Shown piece by piece: positions 27,045-36,161 of a stretch of DNA of 53,908 nt. The notes under the pieces are model-generated. The model made no database searches. It saw nothing but the letters and a program-made list of their open reading frames with translations, and was not told the DNA's origin. This DNA is from an uncultured bacterium. Lineage in GTDB: Bacteria > Nitrospirota > Thermodesulfovibrionia > Thermodesulfovibrionales > Thermodesulfovibrionaceae. The number at the start of each line of letters is the position of its first letter. The first letter of the stretch is position 1. Location of the stretch: contig CALLBR010000028.1 of assembly GCA_937998865.1 (NCBI GenBank), positions 1 through 53,908 on the forward strand, written 5' to 3'. The translations under genes and the position numbers were made by a program.

Positions 27045-27700
27045 GGCATTTCTTTAATTTTTTCAGGACTATTTATAAACCATGTTATAAAACATAATTC
27101 TGTAGGTCCGTAGCCTGTAAGCGAGGCTATTTCTTCTACTTTTTTGATAAACTCTATGTCATCATTTATTGGTTTTTCACCTGATTTTAGGAGGATTTCA
27201 TTTATTACTCTTTTTACAATTTTATCCGGCATGACTGTGTCCACACCACCCATCATTCTTAAATATTGATAAGTAACCAAGCCAATGCCTTTTATTTTAC
27301 CTATAGGATCCTTTTTCCATCCCTGAAGAGAAGAATTTTTCGCCCAGATTCTAAGAGCGGCTCTGTCGTTTAATGCTAAAGTAGGGAGATATTGTGCTAT
27401 CTCCTTTAAAATTTGCCATGATCTTTTGTTCTTCCAAAAAGAAATAGCTGCTTCAAAATTGATTTTTTCTAAATCTCTAAGAGAAGAGATTTTTTTACTA
27501 TCTACAAATTCTCTTTTGAAGGCTTTAACCTTCGGGATAACTACTTGAAAATAATTCACTCCCACAGAAGTAATGGCAGCATCAAGAAGCATCAGTATGA
27601 CATTTCCATTCCATCTTTCAGTTGAGAGACACTTTTTACTAAGCTTTTTGATGCCAGGTATTTTTTCGAAGAGCAAATTTATCTCTTCTAAAAGTTGCAT
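27041..27700 (-). CDS. HhH-GPD-like protein of unknown function
   Basis: A 219-residue protein I do not recognise as a named enzyme. The centre reads IGKIKGIGLVTYQYLRMMGG followed by DTVMPDKIVKRV, which resembles the helix-hairpin-helix plus the substrate/aspartate loop of HhH-GPD DNA glycosylases (endonuclease III pattern with an Asp placed like the catalytic one). The flanking residues are helical, as in that fold, and there is no four-cysteine cluster. A DNA glycosylase or a non-catalytic relative is possible. It stands alone, convergent with hypF. Confidence 0.55.
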   Translation of the reverse strand: MQLLEEINLLFEKIPGIKKLSKKCLSTERWNGNVILMLLDAAITSVGVNYFQVVIPKVKAFKREFVDSKKISSLRDLEKINFEAAISFWKNKRSWQILKEIAQYLPTLALNDRAALRIWAKNSSLQGWKKDPIGKIKGIGLVTYQYLRMMGGVDTVMPDKIVKRVINEILLKSGEKPINDDIEFIKKVEEIASLTGYGPTELCFITWFINSPEKIKEMP

Positions 27701-27950
27701 ATAAAATTATAACTCTCTCTTTTGAAAATTTATTATTCTCCCTTCGAAAGATTTATCAGCCATGCTTTTATAATATTAAAATTAAGCTACCTCTACTCCA
27801 TAGCCCCTTTCGTAAAATTGATTAATTCTAAAAGAAAGAAGCCATTATAAAAGTCATATTTTAAAAAAGTAAATTATAAAATTTATCTTAGACTTTTGAT
27901 TTTTGTCAGATTTATGTTAATATTTTGTAAGTTTTAAGTGGAGGGATATT

Positions 27951-28256
27951 ATGATAGTGCAGTTTAGTATTGTCCCTTTAGGGGTAGGCACAAGCCTCAG
28001 TGAACATGTTGCTAAGGTAATAGAGATAGTTAATGAAAGTGGACTTCCCTATAAATTCCATGCCATGGGAACAATAGTAGAGGGTGATTGGGATGAAGTA
28101 ATGAATTTAATAAAAAATTGTAGAGATACTTTAATGGAAGATTTAGAAAGAATTCTAATAGACATTAGGATCGATGACAGAAAAGGTGCGAAAAACAGAA
28201 TTGAAGGTAAAGTAGTTTCTGTTGAGAAAAAAGTAAAGAGAAAAATAAAAAAATGA
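27951..28256 (+). CDS. MTH1187/YqgV-family thiamine-binding protein
   Basis: A 101-residue protein of the MTH1187/YkoF-like family (DUF77): it begins IVQFSIVPLGVGTSLSEHV and contains AMGTIVEGDWDEVM, both typical. Members bind thiamine or derivatives with a ferredoxin-like fold; the cellular role is not settled. A GGAGG lies before the ATG. The 250 bases upstream are AT-rich and I found no TPP riboswitch pattern. Its stop overlaps the start of the Usp gene. Confidence 0.85.
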   Translation: MIVQFSIVPLGVGTSLSEHVAKVIEIVNESGLPYKFHAMGTIVEGDWDEVMNLIKNCRDTLMEDLERILIDIRIDDRKGAKNRIEGKVVSVEKKVKRKIKK

Positions 28257-29089
28257 TTCAACCAGAAAGGATAATTGTTGGAATAGATTTTAAGAAACTC
28301 ACAAATTCAGTAATTTCTCATGCTTTGTGGCTATCTAATGTCCTGAGATGTAAAAATCTTACCTTCTTTCATATTATCGAATATAATTTAACTCCGCCTG
28401 CTTATTTATTACCTTACATAAGCAAGGAAAAACAAATATTGGAGAATAAACTAAATAGTATTGCAACAGATTTAAAGAATCAGAATTTCAAGATAGAGAC
28501 AAAGGTCCTTTTTGGGAGATTAATGGAAGGTTTAACTGAAATAGCAAAAGACAATGCAGTAATGGTAATAGGTTTCAAACGATATATTACAAGACCCTCT
28601 ACTTCAGAGAGGATTTTAAAAGGGGTTAAGATTCCAATATTTATTGTTCAGAGCGATGAGTATGATCAAATATCAACTGAGAGGATAAAAATTTCAAAAA
28701 TACTCTGTCCTATAGATTTTTCATCCTATTCTCTGAGAGCTTTGGAGATTGCAAAAGATATTTCAAAAATAACCAATGCAAAACTTTTAATACTTCATGT
28801 GGTACCAGAACAGAGAGTTAGAAACATAATTGAAGAAACGGAATTAATTAATAAGTATCTCGAAGATCTTAGAGAGGAATCTAAGCAGAAAATGGAAAAA
28901 ATAGCAGAAAATTTTGACTTTGAAATTATTAGTGGCATACCAATTGAGGAAATTTTAAAAAGATCCAAGGAAGTAGATTTGATTATATTAGGATCAAAGG
29001 GAAGGTCCTATACTGAAGCTATATTTATGGGAAGTGTAGCAGAAGCAGTTATAAAAAATTCAAATAAAAATATTTTTTTAATTCCATGA
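28253..29089 (+). CDS. Tandem universal stress protein
   Basis: A 278-residue protein with two Usp domains (about 1-135 and 140-278). The second is clearer: ILCPIDFSSYSLRALEIAKDI at its start and DLIILGSKGRSYTEAIFMGSVAEAV at the ATP-binding end (G-x2-G-x9-G-S pattern). The first half is more divergent. Usp proteins are cytoplasmic and bind ATP or act as regulators under stress; a specific role cannot be stated. It overlaps the thiamine-binding gene by 4 bases and is followed by mogA. Confidence 0.88.
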   Translation: MIQPERIIVGIDFKKLTNSVISHALWLSNVLRCKNLTFFHIIEYNLTPPAYLLPYISKEKQILENKLNSIATDLKNQNFKIETKVLFGRLMEGLTEIAKDNAVMVIGFKRYITRPSTSERILKGVKIPIFIVQSDEYDQISTERIKISKILCPIDFSSYSLRALEIAKDISKITNAKLLILHVVPEQRVRNIIEETELINKYLEDLREESKQKMEKIAENFDFEIISGIPIEEILKRSKEVDLIILGSKGRSYTEAIFMGSVAEAVIKNSNKNIFLIP

Positions 29090-29105
29090 AAGAAGAGGTT
29101 ATTAG

Positions 29106-29588
29106 ATGAAAAAATATAAAGTTGCTATTGTCACTGTTTCTGATAAAGGATCAAAAGGTCAGAGAGAGGATATGAGTGGAAAAATTATTAAGGAGATGTT
29201 GACAAATTGGGCTGAGGTTGTTTATTACTCCATTGTTCCTGATGAAAAAGATTTAATTAAAAAAGAATTGATCACCCAATCAGACAAAGTTGACTTAATT
29301 TTAACTAATGGAGGCACCGGACTTTATCCAAGAGACGTTACCCCTGATGCTACTTTAGAAGTGATAGACAGAGAGATTCCAGGAATTGCAGAAGCAATGA
29401 GAATAGAAGGTTTGAAAAAAACAAAGCATGCAATGCTATCAAGAGCTGTAGCTGGCATAAGGGGTAAAACTTTAATCATTAATCTACCAGGAAGTCCCAA
29501 GGCCGTTAAGGAATCTCTTGAAGTAATCTTAGAAGCCTTACCTCATGCTATAGATAAAATTAAAGGTGATCCTTCTGACTGTGCCTAA
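29106..29588 (+). CDS. mogA: Molybdopterin adenylyltransferase (MogA/MoaB)
   Basis: A 160-residue MoaB/MogA protein that adenylylates molybdopterin before metal insertion. Motifs: TNGGTGLYPRDVTPDAT and LINLPGSPKAVKESLEVIL. It fits with the FdhD elsewhere in the window, both serving molybdenum or tungsten enzymes. An AAGAGG lies before the ATG; the stop overlaps the ccdA start by one base. Confidence 0.92.
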   Translation: MKKYKVAIVTVSDKGSKGQREDMSGKIIKEMLTNWAEVVYYSIVPDEKDLIKKELITQSDKVDLILTNGGTGLYPRDVTPDATLEVIDREIPGIAEAMRIEGLKKTKHAMLSRAVAGIRGKTLIINLPGSPKAVKESLEVILEALPHAIDKIKGDPSDCA

Positions 29589-30262
29589 TGAATGAGATAG
29601 GATTCTTCGCAGCTTTTATTGGTGGTATCTTAAGTTTTTTTTCTCCTTGTGTGCTACCTTTACTTCCAGTATATATTTCCCTTTTTACAGGTCTCTCCAT
29701 TACAGAAATGTCGCAAGGGAATGCAAAAATTCGTATCTTGTTTCATACAATAATGTTTATATTAGGTTTTTCAGTTATTTATTTAGCTTTAGGAGTAGGA
29801 GGTTCCTTTTTAGGCTCTATTTTTCTTGATTATCAGGAAGTTTGGAGAACAATAGGAGGGATTATATTAATTTTATTCGGAGCTTTATTAATCGGGCTTA
29901 TAAGAAGTGGTTTTCTTATGCGAGAATTTAAGTTTCATATTAAAGTTCAAAAGCTAGGTAACCCTTTTGGAGCTTTTCTCATAGGTTTAGGTTTTGCTGC
30001 AGGTTGGTCACCTTGCATAGGACCCATTTTAGGTAGTATTTTAATTTATTCCAGTTTTAGTGATAATACCTCAGAAGGGGTGAAGCTTCTTGGAGCTTAC
30101 TCTCTGGGATTAGCAATTCCATTCCTTGTCTCTTCAATGATACTTGATACAGCAATGAGGTATTTGAGAAAATATATGAAAATTTTTCAATGGATTAACT
30201 ACGGATTAGGAGTTATTCTCATTATCTTAGGATTATTAATGGTTTTCGGGTTGACCTTATGA
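29588..30262 (+). CDS. ccdA: Cytochrome c biogenesis/thiol transport protein CcdA
   Basis: A 224-residue membrane protein with six helices. The two redox cysteines lie in FFSPCVLPLLPVY (helix 1) and AAGWSPCIGPILG (helix 4), the defining arrangement of CcdA. It passes electrons from cytoplasmic thioredoxin to extracytoplasmic thiols, for haem attachment to c-type cytochromes or for disulfide reduction. It overlaps mogA by one base. The partner thioredoxin-like protein is not next to it. Confidence 0.94.
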   Translation: MNEIGFFAAFIGGILSFFSPCVLPLLPVYISLFTGLSITEMSQGNAKIRILFHTIMFILGFSVIYLALGVGGSFLGSIFLDYQEVWRTIGGIILILFGALLIGLIRSGFLMREFKFHIKVQKLGNPFGAFLIGLGFAAGWSPCIGPILGSILIYSSFSDNTSEGVKLLGAYSLGLAIPFLVSSMILDTAMRYLRKYMKIFQWINYGLGVILIILGLLMVFGLTL

Positions 30263-30290
30263 TATTTATTTTGATATTATATTTGGGTTT

Positions 30291-32378
30291 ATGATAGACG
30301 CAATCTTTAATCCTTCATCAATCGCAGTTATTGGAGCTTCTGCGGAACCAAAAAAGGTTGGTTATTCTGTTTTGAAAAATCTTATAGAGGGTTTTAAAGG
30401 AAAAATTTATCCAGTTAATCCTGGAAGGCAAGAGATTCTCTCTCTTCCTTGTTTTCCCGGTGTATCAGCTATTCCAGAGCAGGTAGATCTGGCTGTAATA
30501 GTAATTCCTGCAAAATTTGTAGCAGAGGCTTTAAAAGATTGTGCAAGATCAGGTGTTAAGGGTGTTGTAGTTATTACAGCAGGATTCAAAGAGGTAGGAG
30601 GAGAGGGAGTACAAAGAGAGAAAGAAATTGTTGAAATAGTTAGAAATGCTGGAATGAGGATGGTTGGACCCAATTGCCTTGGAGTTATGAATACAAAGAT
30701 TAAAATGAATGCTTCTTTTGCAGCGGAAATGCCTCCGGAGGGCAGAGTAGCATTTTTCTCCCAGTCAGGCGCATTAGGAGTAGCAATTATAGATTGGGCA
30801 TTGGAGAATAATTTTGGTTTTTCAAAATTTGTTAGTTTTGGTAACAAAGCAGATTTGAATGAAACTGATTTTCTTGAATATTTTGCAAAAGATAATGATA
30901 CTGATGTTATTCTTGGTTATATTGAAGATGTGGTGGATGGTAAAAGATTCTTAGAGATAGCAAAGGCTGTTACAAAGATTAAACCTGTAATCCTTATAAA
31001 ATCTGGTGCCACAGAAGCAGGTGCAAGAGCAGCATCATCTCATACAGGAGCCTTAGCTGGATCAGACAGAGCTTTTAATGAGGCTTTCAGAAAAGCCGGA
31101 ATAATAAGAGCTCAGGGAATTCAGGAATTATTTGATATTGCGGAAATGTTTATCTCTAAAAAGAAACCTAAGGGAAGAAGACTCTTAATCATTACTAATG
31201 CTGGAGGTCCGGGAATTATTGCAGCTGATACTGCTGATAAGCTAGGCATAAGATTGGATCCCATGACTAAATCTTCTATTGATGCTATCGCAGAAAAGCT
31301 TCCATCCAGTGCTTCTCTCTATAATCCTGTGGATATAATTGGAGATGCCACTTCTGAACGTTATAGAGTGGTTGTAGACCAAGCATTAAAAGATGATTCA
31401 GTGGAGGGAATTTGTGTACTCTTAACACCTCAAGCCATGACTGATGTGGATAACATCGCTGATGTAGTTATATCAGCTTCACAAAAAACAGATAAACCAA
31501 TTTTCACTACCTTTATTGGAGGGCAAAGAATAAGAAATGCAATAAAAAAATTAAAGATGAATGGAATACCTAATTTTACCGATCCTTCTGTGTCAATTAC
31601 TGCCTACAGTAAGTTAGTAGAGTTTGTAGAACTTGTAAATAGAGAAATAAAAGAGGATACTCCAATTGTAATTTCTCAAGAAAAAATTAACAAAGTAAGT
31701 GAAACATTTGAAGGACTAAAAGCTTCAGGTATTCATGAAATAGGTGGCGAAGAGGCATTAGAAATATTATCACTTTATGGTTTTTCTTTCCCTGAAAGAG
31801 CTTTAGCAAAGACTCCTATGGAGGCTGTAGCTATTGCTGAAAGAATTGGTTATCCTGTAGTAATGAAAATTTCATCTCCTCATATACTTCACAAAACTGA
31901 TGTGGGAGGTGTAAAGCTTAATCTAACAAACGAAAAAGCGGTTTATAATGCCTTTTTAGAAATTACCTCAAATGTAAAGAGAGTAATGCCTGATGCTTTT
32001 ATTGAAGGTGTCATGATATATGAAATGGTTACAGGGGGAAAAGAAATAATACTGGGTGTTAGTTACGACAGAACCTTCGGACATATGGTAATGTTTGGAT
32101 TAGGAGGAATATATGTAGAGATTCTAAAGGATGTTTCCTTTAGAATAATTCCTGTTTCAGAACAAGAAGCTTATGAAATGATAAATGAAATAAAAGCCAG
32201 TAGAATACTTGATGGTGTAAGAGGTGAAAAACCTTATGATAAAATGGACATTGTAAATTGTATCAGAAAGCTCTCTCGCTTAGTAGAAGATTTTCCATTT
32301 ATAAAAGAAGTAGATATAAATCCCTATCTCGTTATGAACAATGGAGGAATAGGATTAGATGCAAGAATAATAATTTAG
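30291..32378 (+). CDS. ADP-forming acetate/acyl-CoA synthetase (alpha-beta fusion)
   Basis: A 695-residue protein in the order CoA-binding domain (FNPSSIAVIGASAEPKKVGY), succinyl-CoA ligase-like domains with FFSQSGALG and the phosphohistidine region SHTGALAGSDRAF, and a C-terminal ATP-grasp domain starting about residue 480 (GYPVVMKISSPHILHKTD). It makes ATP from acyl-CoA, Pi and ADP, or activates acids in reverse. Complete. The next gene, a BioD-like/DRTGG protein, follows after 22 bases with its own GGAGG. A peptide- or protein-acetyltransferase relative of this family is less likely because no GNAT domain is present. Confidence 0.93.
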   Translation: MIDAIFNPSSIAVIGASAEPKKVGYSVLKNLIEGFKGKIYPVNPGRQEILSLPCFPGVSAIPEQVDLAVIVIPAKFVAEALKDCARSGVKGVVVITAGFKEVGGEGVQREKEIVEIVRNAGMRMVGPNCLGVMNTKIKMNASFAAEMPPEGRVAFFSQSGALGVAIIDWALENNFGFSKFVSFGNKADLNETDFLEYFAKDNDTDVILGYIEDVVDGKRFLEIAKAVTKIKPVILIKSGATEAGARAASSHTGALAGSDRAFNEAFRKAGIIRAQGIQELFDIAEMFISKKKPKGRRLLIITNAGGPGIIAADTADKLGIRLDPMTKSSIDAIAEKLPSSASLYNPVDIIGDATSERYRVVVDQALKDDSVEGICVLLTPQAMTDVDNIADVVISASQKTDKPIFTTFIGGQRIRNAIKKLKMNGIPNFTDPSVSITAYSKLVEFVELVNREIKEDTPIVISQEKINKVSETFEGLKASGIHEIGGEEALEILSLYGFSFPERALAKTPMEAVAIAERIGYPVVMKISSPHILHKTDVGGVKLNLTNEKAVYNAFLEITSNVKRVMPDAFIEGVMIYEMVTGGKEIILGVSYDRTFGHMVMFGLGGIYVEILKDVSFRIIPVSEQEAYEMINEIKASRILDGVRGEKPYDKMDIVNCIRKLSRLVEDFPFIKEVDINPYLVMNNGGIGLDARIII

Positions 32379-32400
32379 TTAGAAACTAACGGAGGTAAAA

Positions 32401-33462
32401 ATGATACCTGTTTTTATAATATCAAATCGCGCTTTTACAGGAAAGAATTTCTTTGCCTTAGGTTTAGCCTTAACCCTCAAAGAAAAAGGTTATAGCATTG
32501 GTTATATGAGGCCCTTAGGTAGAATACCAATTAAAAAAGGAACCGAGATTGTTGATGAAGAGGCTTTTTTTATCACTGAAATGTTAGAACTTAGTGATCC
32601 TCTAAATGTAATCTCTCCCTTTGTATTTACTTATGAAGCTCAATATAGATTGTTGAATGGAGAAGATTTAGGAGTTAAAGATAGAGTAAAAGAAGCCTTT
32701 TTAAAGCAAAAGGAAAAGGATTTTCTTATTGTTGTTGGAGCAAATAATATTTTTGAAGGTTACTCTCTTGGAATAGATTCTATTAGTCTTATTGAAGAAA
32801 TGAATGGAAAGGTATTAGCCATCCAGCATTGGGATAGCGATTTAGCCATTGATGATATTTTAGGAATAAAAGCCTTAATCAAGGATAAATTCATTGGAGC
32901 AGTTATAAATAAAGTTCCTCCAGAACAAATTCATCATGTAAAAGAAAAAGTAGTACCCTTTATGGAAGGAAAGGGAGTAAAAGTTTTAGGGGTATTTAAA
33001 AAGGAAAAAATTTTAGAGTCTGTAACAGTAAGAAGACTTATGGAAGCTATAAATGGTGGCTTAGTTTGTGGAGAAGACAAATTAGAGGAATTTGTTGAAA
33101 ATTTATCAATTGGTGCCATGGATCCAGAAACAGCCTTATCTTATTTTCTACGGATACCAAATAAAGCAGTTATAACAGGCATTCATAGAACTGATATTCA
33201 GATAGTAGCTATGGAAACATCAACAAAATGTCTAATTCTAACTGGCGGTATGCATGTGAATGAGACTGTAGTTGGAATAGCAAAAGCAAAGGGGATTCCA
33301 ATAGTAGTTACAGCTTTAGATACTTTTACAGCTGTGGATAGAATGGAAAAATTGATGGGTAAAGCAGTTATTAGAGAGAAAAATAAGGCTATTAAAGCTA
33401 AGGAAATAATAAAAAGTGACTTTAATATAGAAGAATTCCTCAGAATAGTAAGAAATGAGTGA
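32401..33462 (+). CDS. BioD-like plus DRTGG domain protein (phosphotransacetylase N-terminal-like)
   Basis: A 353-residue protein. The N-terminal half is a P-loop-type BioD-like domain; the usual glycine-rich loop is degenerate (SNRAFTGKNFFALGLALTL). A DRTGG domain follows at about 215-320 (GAMDPETALSYFLRIPNKAVITG...RTDIQ). The same pair of domains forms the N-terminus of long phosphotransacetylases, here without the catalytic domain. Standing behind an acyl-CoA synthetase, it may regulate or sense acetyl-CoA metabolism; that is inference. It overlaps argB by 8 bases. Confidence 0.82.
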   Translation: MIPVFIISNRAFTGKNFFALGLALTLKEKGYSIGYMRPLGRIPIKKGTEIVDEEAFFITEMLELSDPLNVISPFVFTYEAQYRLLNGEDLGVKDRVKEAFLKQKEKDFLIVVGANNIFEGYSLGIDSISLIEEMNGKVLAIQHWDSDLAIDDILGIKALIKDKFIGAVINKVPPEQIHHVKEKVVPFMEGKGVKVLGVFKKEKILESVTVRRLMEAINGGLVCGEDKLEEFVENLSIGAMDPETALSYFLRIPNKAVITGIHRTDIQIVAMETSTKCLILTGGMHVNETVVGIAKAKGIPIVVTALDTFTAVDRMEKLMGKAVIREKNKAIKAKEIIKSDFNIEEFLRIVRNE

Positions 33463-34330
33463 AACTGAATTAGAAATACTGGAAAAGGCAAAAATACTTG
33501 TTGAAGCTCTTCCCTATATTAGGAAATTTTACGGTAAAACTTTTGTCATAAAATATGGAGGAGCTGCTCAAAAGGAAAATCCTCTTAAAAATTCCTTTGC
33601 GCAAGACATAGCTTTGCTAAATTTTATCGGAATTAAAACAATAATTGTTCATGGTGGAGGACCCAAAATATCTGAATTAATGAGAAAACTTGGGAAAGAA
33701 CCTCAATTTTTTCAGGGCCATAGAGTAACTGACAAGGAAACAATGGAAATTGTGGAAATGGTTCTTGGAGGTGTAATTAATAAGGAGATTGTTCAATTAA
33801 TAAATTTTCACGGAGGTAAGGCAATTGGTTTAACAGGTAAAGATGGTAATTTAATTAAAGCCAAAAAGAGACATATGAAAATAAATCAAGAAGAGATAGA
33901 CTTAGGTTTTGTGGGAGAAGTGGAAGAAGTACATACTGAATTACTTGAGAATTTACAGAAAGATACCTTTATCCCAGTAATTGCTCCTATAGGTTATGAT
34001 AAGGAGGGTAACAGTTACAACATTAATGCTGATAATGTTGCATCAAGTATTGCTGTTTATCTGAAAGCCGAAAAATTAATACTTCTTACAGACGTAAGAG
34101 GAATATCAAACGAAAAGGGTGAACATCTTCCTACATTAAAAATTAACGAAGCACTTAAGCTTATAGAGGAAAATGTTATTAGCGGAGGTATGATACCAAA
34201 AGTTTATGCTTGTTTAAGTGCTTTAACTGGTGGTGTAAAAAAAACCCACATCATAGATGGAAGAATTCCTCATAGTCTTCTCCTCGAAATTTTTACTAAA
34301 AAGGGCATAGGAACAGAGATCATTCTTTAG
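33455..34330 (+). CDS. argB: Acetylglutamate kinase
   Basis: A 291-residue ArgB that phosphorylates N-acetylglutamate in arginine synthesis. Motifs: VIKYGGAAQ (phosphate-binding lysine), VHGGGPKISELM, GLTGKDGNLI, NINADNVASSIA and GGMIPKVYACLSAL. Length matches the hexameric, arginine-inhibited type. It overlaps the gene before by 8 bases; rsmE follows after 2 bases. Confidence 0.95.
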   Translation: MSETELEILEKAKILVEALPYIRKFYGKTFVIKYGGAAQKENPLKNSFAQDIALLNFIGIKTIIVHGGGPKISELMRKLGKEPQFFQGHRVTDKETMEIVEMVLGGVINKEIVQLINFHGGKAIGLTGKDGNLIKAKKRHMKINQEEIDLGFVGEVEEVHTELLENLQKDTFIPVIAPIGYDKEGNSYNINADNVASSIAVYLKAEKLILLTDVRGISNEKGEHLPTLKINEALKLIEENVISGGMIPKVYACLSALTGGVKKTHIIDGRIPHSLLLEIFTKKGIGTEIIL

Positions 34331-34332
34331 AA

Positions 34333-35061
34333 ATGTCAGAGATTAGACTCTTTATTAACTACAGCGAAATCTATCCTGGTAAGATAGTTCAATTATCAAA
34401 AGAAGATAGGAAATATCTATTTACTGTTATGAGGGCTAAAGCAGGAGATAATATTACTATTCTAAATGGCAAAGGGAAGAGTTTTCATGCAAAAATAATA
34501 GATAAAGGAGTATTGGAAGTTTTAAATGAATCAAATACCACAATAGATACTCCCTACAATTTGGTTCTATGTCAATCACTTCTTAAAGGTGAAAAAATGG
34601 ATTTTATAATTCAAAAAGCAACAGAGATAGGTGTTTCAAAAATCATGCTCTTTACAAGTGAGAGATCCATAGTAAAGGTGACTTCTAAGCTTGAGAGATG
34701 GAAAAAGATTGCCAAGGAGGCAGCAGAACAATCAGTAAGATTAAATGTTCCTGAGATAGAAGCTGTAGAAACTTTTGATAATTTATTAAAAATAGTAGAT
34801 AACGGCATCCTTTTTTGGGAGAGAGCAACTCAACCTCTAATTGATGTTTTTTTGACTTTAAATATTTCTAAACCAATATTTTTAATCATAGGACCTGAAG
34901 GAGGTTTTACCCAAAAAGAAGTACAGTTAGCTTTAAATAAGGGTATTGGGATAGCTTCATTAGGTAGAAGAGTTATTAGATCTGATACTGCTGCCATTGT
35001 TTCTTTAGCTTTGATAAGTTTTTTATGTGATAATCATGTTATAATTAAAAAAAATGAATGA
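34333..35061 (+). CDS. rsmE: 16S rRNA m3U1498 methyltransferase
   Basis: A 242-residue RsmE of the SPOUT class: an N-terminal PUA-like domain, then LLKGEKMDFIIQKATEIGVS and the knot motifs LIIGPEGGFTQKEV and LGRRVIRSDTAAI. It methylates U1498 of 16S rRNA. Start 2 bases after argB; end overlaps rsfS by 8 bases. Confidence 0.95.
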   Translation: MSEIRLFINYSEIYPGKIVQLSKEDRKYLFTVMRAKAGDNITILNGKGKSFHAKIIDKGVLEVLNESNTTIDTPYNLVLCQSLLKGEKMDFIIQKATEIGVSKIMLFTSERSIVKVTSKLERWKKIAKEAAEQSVRLNVPEIEAVETFDNLLKIVDNGILFWERATQPLIDVFLTLNISKPIFLIIGPEGGFTQKEVQLALNKGIGIASLGRRVIRSDTAAIVSLALISFLCDNHVIIKKNE

Positions 35062-35437
35062 AACATCAAAAGAAAAAGCTCTACTGATAGCGAATTTTTT
35101 AGATGATAAAAAAGCTTTAGACATTAAAATTCTGGAGTTAAAAGATCTTACCATCATAACAGATTATTTCGTAATTTCCTCTGCTGAAAGTATTACGCAA
35201 GTTAAAGCATTTACTGAATATGTTTTAGAACAAATGGAAATTAGAGGGTTCAAACCTCTGGGTATAGAAGGCTTTGATTATGCTCATTGGGTACTTTTGG
35301 ACTATGGAGATGTTATTGTACATATATTTTTAGAGGAGACAAGGCAATATTATGACCTTGAACGCCTCTGGCTCGATGCTCCAAGAGTATCATTTAAATC
35401 CTCTATCGAAGATAAAAACCTCGCAATGTATAGATGA
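35054..35437 (+). CDS. rsfS: Ribosomal silencing factor
   Basis: A 127-residue RsfS with the family signature DYFVISSAESITQVKAFT, GFDYAHWVLLDYGDVIVHIF and YYDLERLW. It binds uL14 and blocks subunit joining when nutrients run short. The last 35 bases overlap the 3' end of the convergent tonB-like gene. No nadD gene is adjacent. Confidence 0.95.
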   Translation: MNETSKEKALLIANFLDDKKALDIKILELKDLTIITDYFVISSAESITQVKAFTEYVLEQMEIRGFKPLGIEGFDYAHWVLLDYGDVIVHIFLEETRQYYDLERLWLDAPRVSFKSSIEDKNLAMYR

Positions 35438-36161
35438 AATGTCCAGTAATTGTTAATGTTTCTTTTTGCCAGTCATCAGGTAATGGCCAAAAAGGTTGAG
35501 CTTCTTTTAGGGCTCTTATAGCTGCGTCATCAAGCATTTTATATCCTGAAGTTCTAATTAACTCTATTGATTGAAGTCTTCCTTTTTTATCGATAATGAA
35601 CCTTATATATAAATCCCCAAATATTCCTTTTTCTGCAGCTTCTGGCGGATATTGCCATACCCTCTCAATTTTCTCTTTTAATCTCTGTAAATATCCCCAA
35701 TCATTAAATTCTTTTGTAGAAAAAGTTAATCCTTGAGAACTATTTATTTGTTCCTTCTCTTTTTTATCTTTCAATAATTTTGCTAATACTTCTCTATCAA
35801 ATACATCTGGCTTTTTAGTATCCTCTAAAGGTTTAATTTTTTCTGACAAAATTCTATTGGCAATTTTGTTATCCTTCTCCTTTGTCACTTCTTCTTTCTT
35901 GGAAGAGCTACCTTCAGGAATACCCTCTGGAACAGAAGATAGTTTTTTTGGTTGTTGTTCTCTTTTTAAAGATGGCATTTTTCCTATTTTTTGAGGTTCT
36001 GTTTTTTCTTTCTCTTCTCTTGTAGATTTTTCTTGCATTGGCACTATCAGAACTGATACTACCTCTTTTCTTGTAGGAATAGGTGAATTTTTTTGAATAA
36101 ATTGCAGTAAACTAAGCAAAAGAATATGCATAATCAATGAATAAACGATAGCTTTTCTCAC
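35403..36161 (-). CDS. TonB-family energy transducer
   Basis: A 252-residue bitopic protein: an N-terminal anchor (about residues 6-22), a long Lys/Glu/Pro-containing spacer (about 40-160), and a C-terminal TonB domain with YPPEAAEKGIFGDLYIRFII and GYKMLDDAAIRALKEAQPFW. It would couple an inner-membrane motor to outer-membrane receptors. It is distinct from the TolA-like protein of the tol operon. Its 3' end overlaps rsfS, and its start overlaps the reductase gene before it by 4 bases. Confidence 0.85.
   Translation of the reverse strand: MRKAIVYSLIMHILLLSLLQFIQKNSPIPTRKEVVSVLIVPMQEKSTREEKEKTEPQKIGKMPSLKREQQPKKLSSVPEGIPEGSSSKKEEVTKEKDNKIANRILSEKIKPLEDTKKPDVFDREVLAKLLKDKKEKEQINSSQGLTFSTKEFNDWGYLQRLKEKIERVWQYPPEAAEKGIFGDLYIRFIIDKKGRLQSIELIRTSGYKMLDDAAIRALKEAQPFWPLPDDWQKETLTITGHFIYTLRGFYLR

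Noticed and set aside
27701-27950. TPP riboswitch upstream of the thiamine-binding protein
   Set aside because: I looked for the CTGAGA and ACCTGATC...GCCAGCG type elements and found none.
30407-30847. 146-codon minus-strand frame inside the acyl-CoA synthetase gene
   Set aside because: Antisense shadow of a strongly conserved coding region, Ser/Thr/Pro-rich in the way such shadows are.
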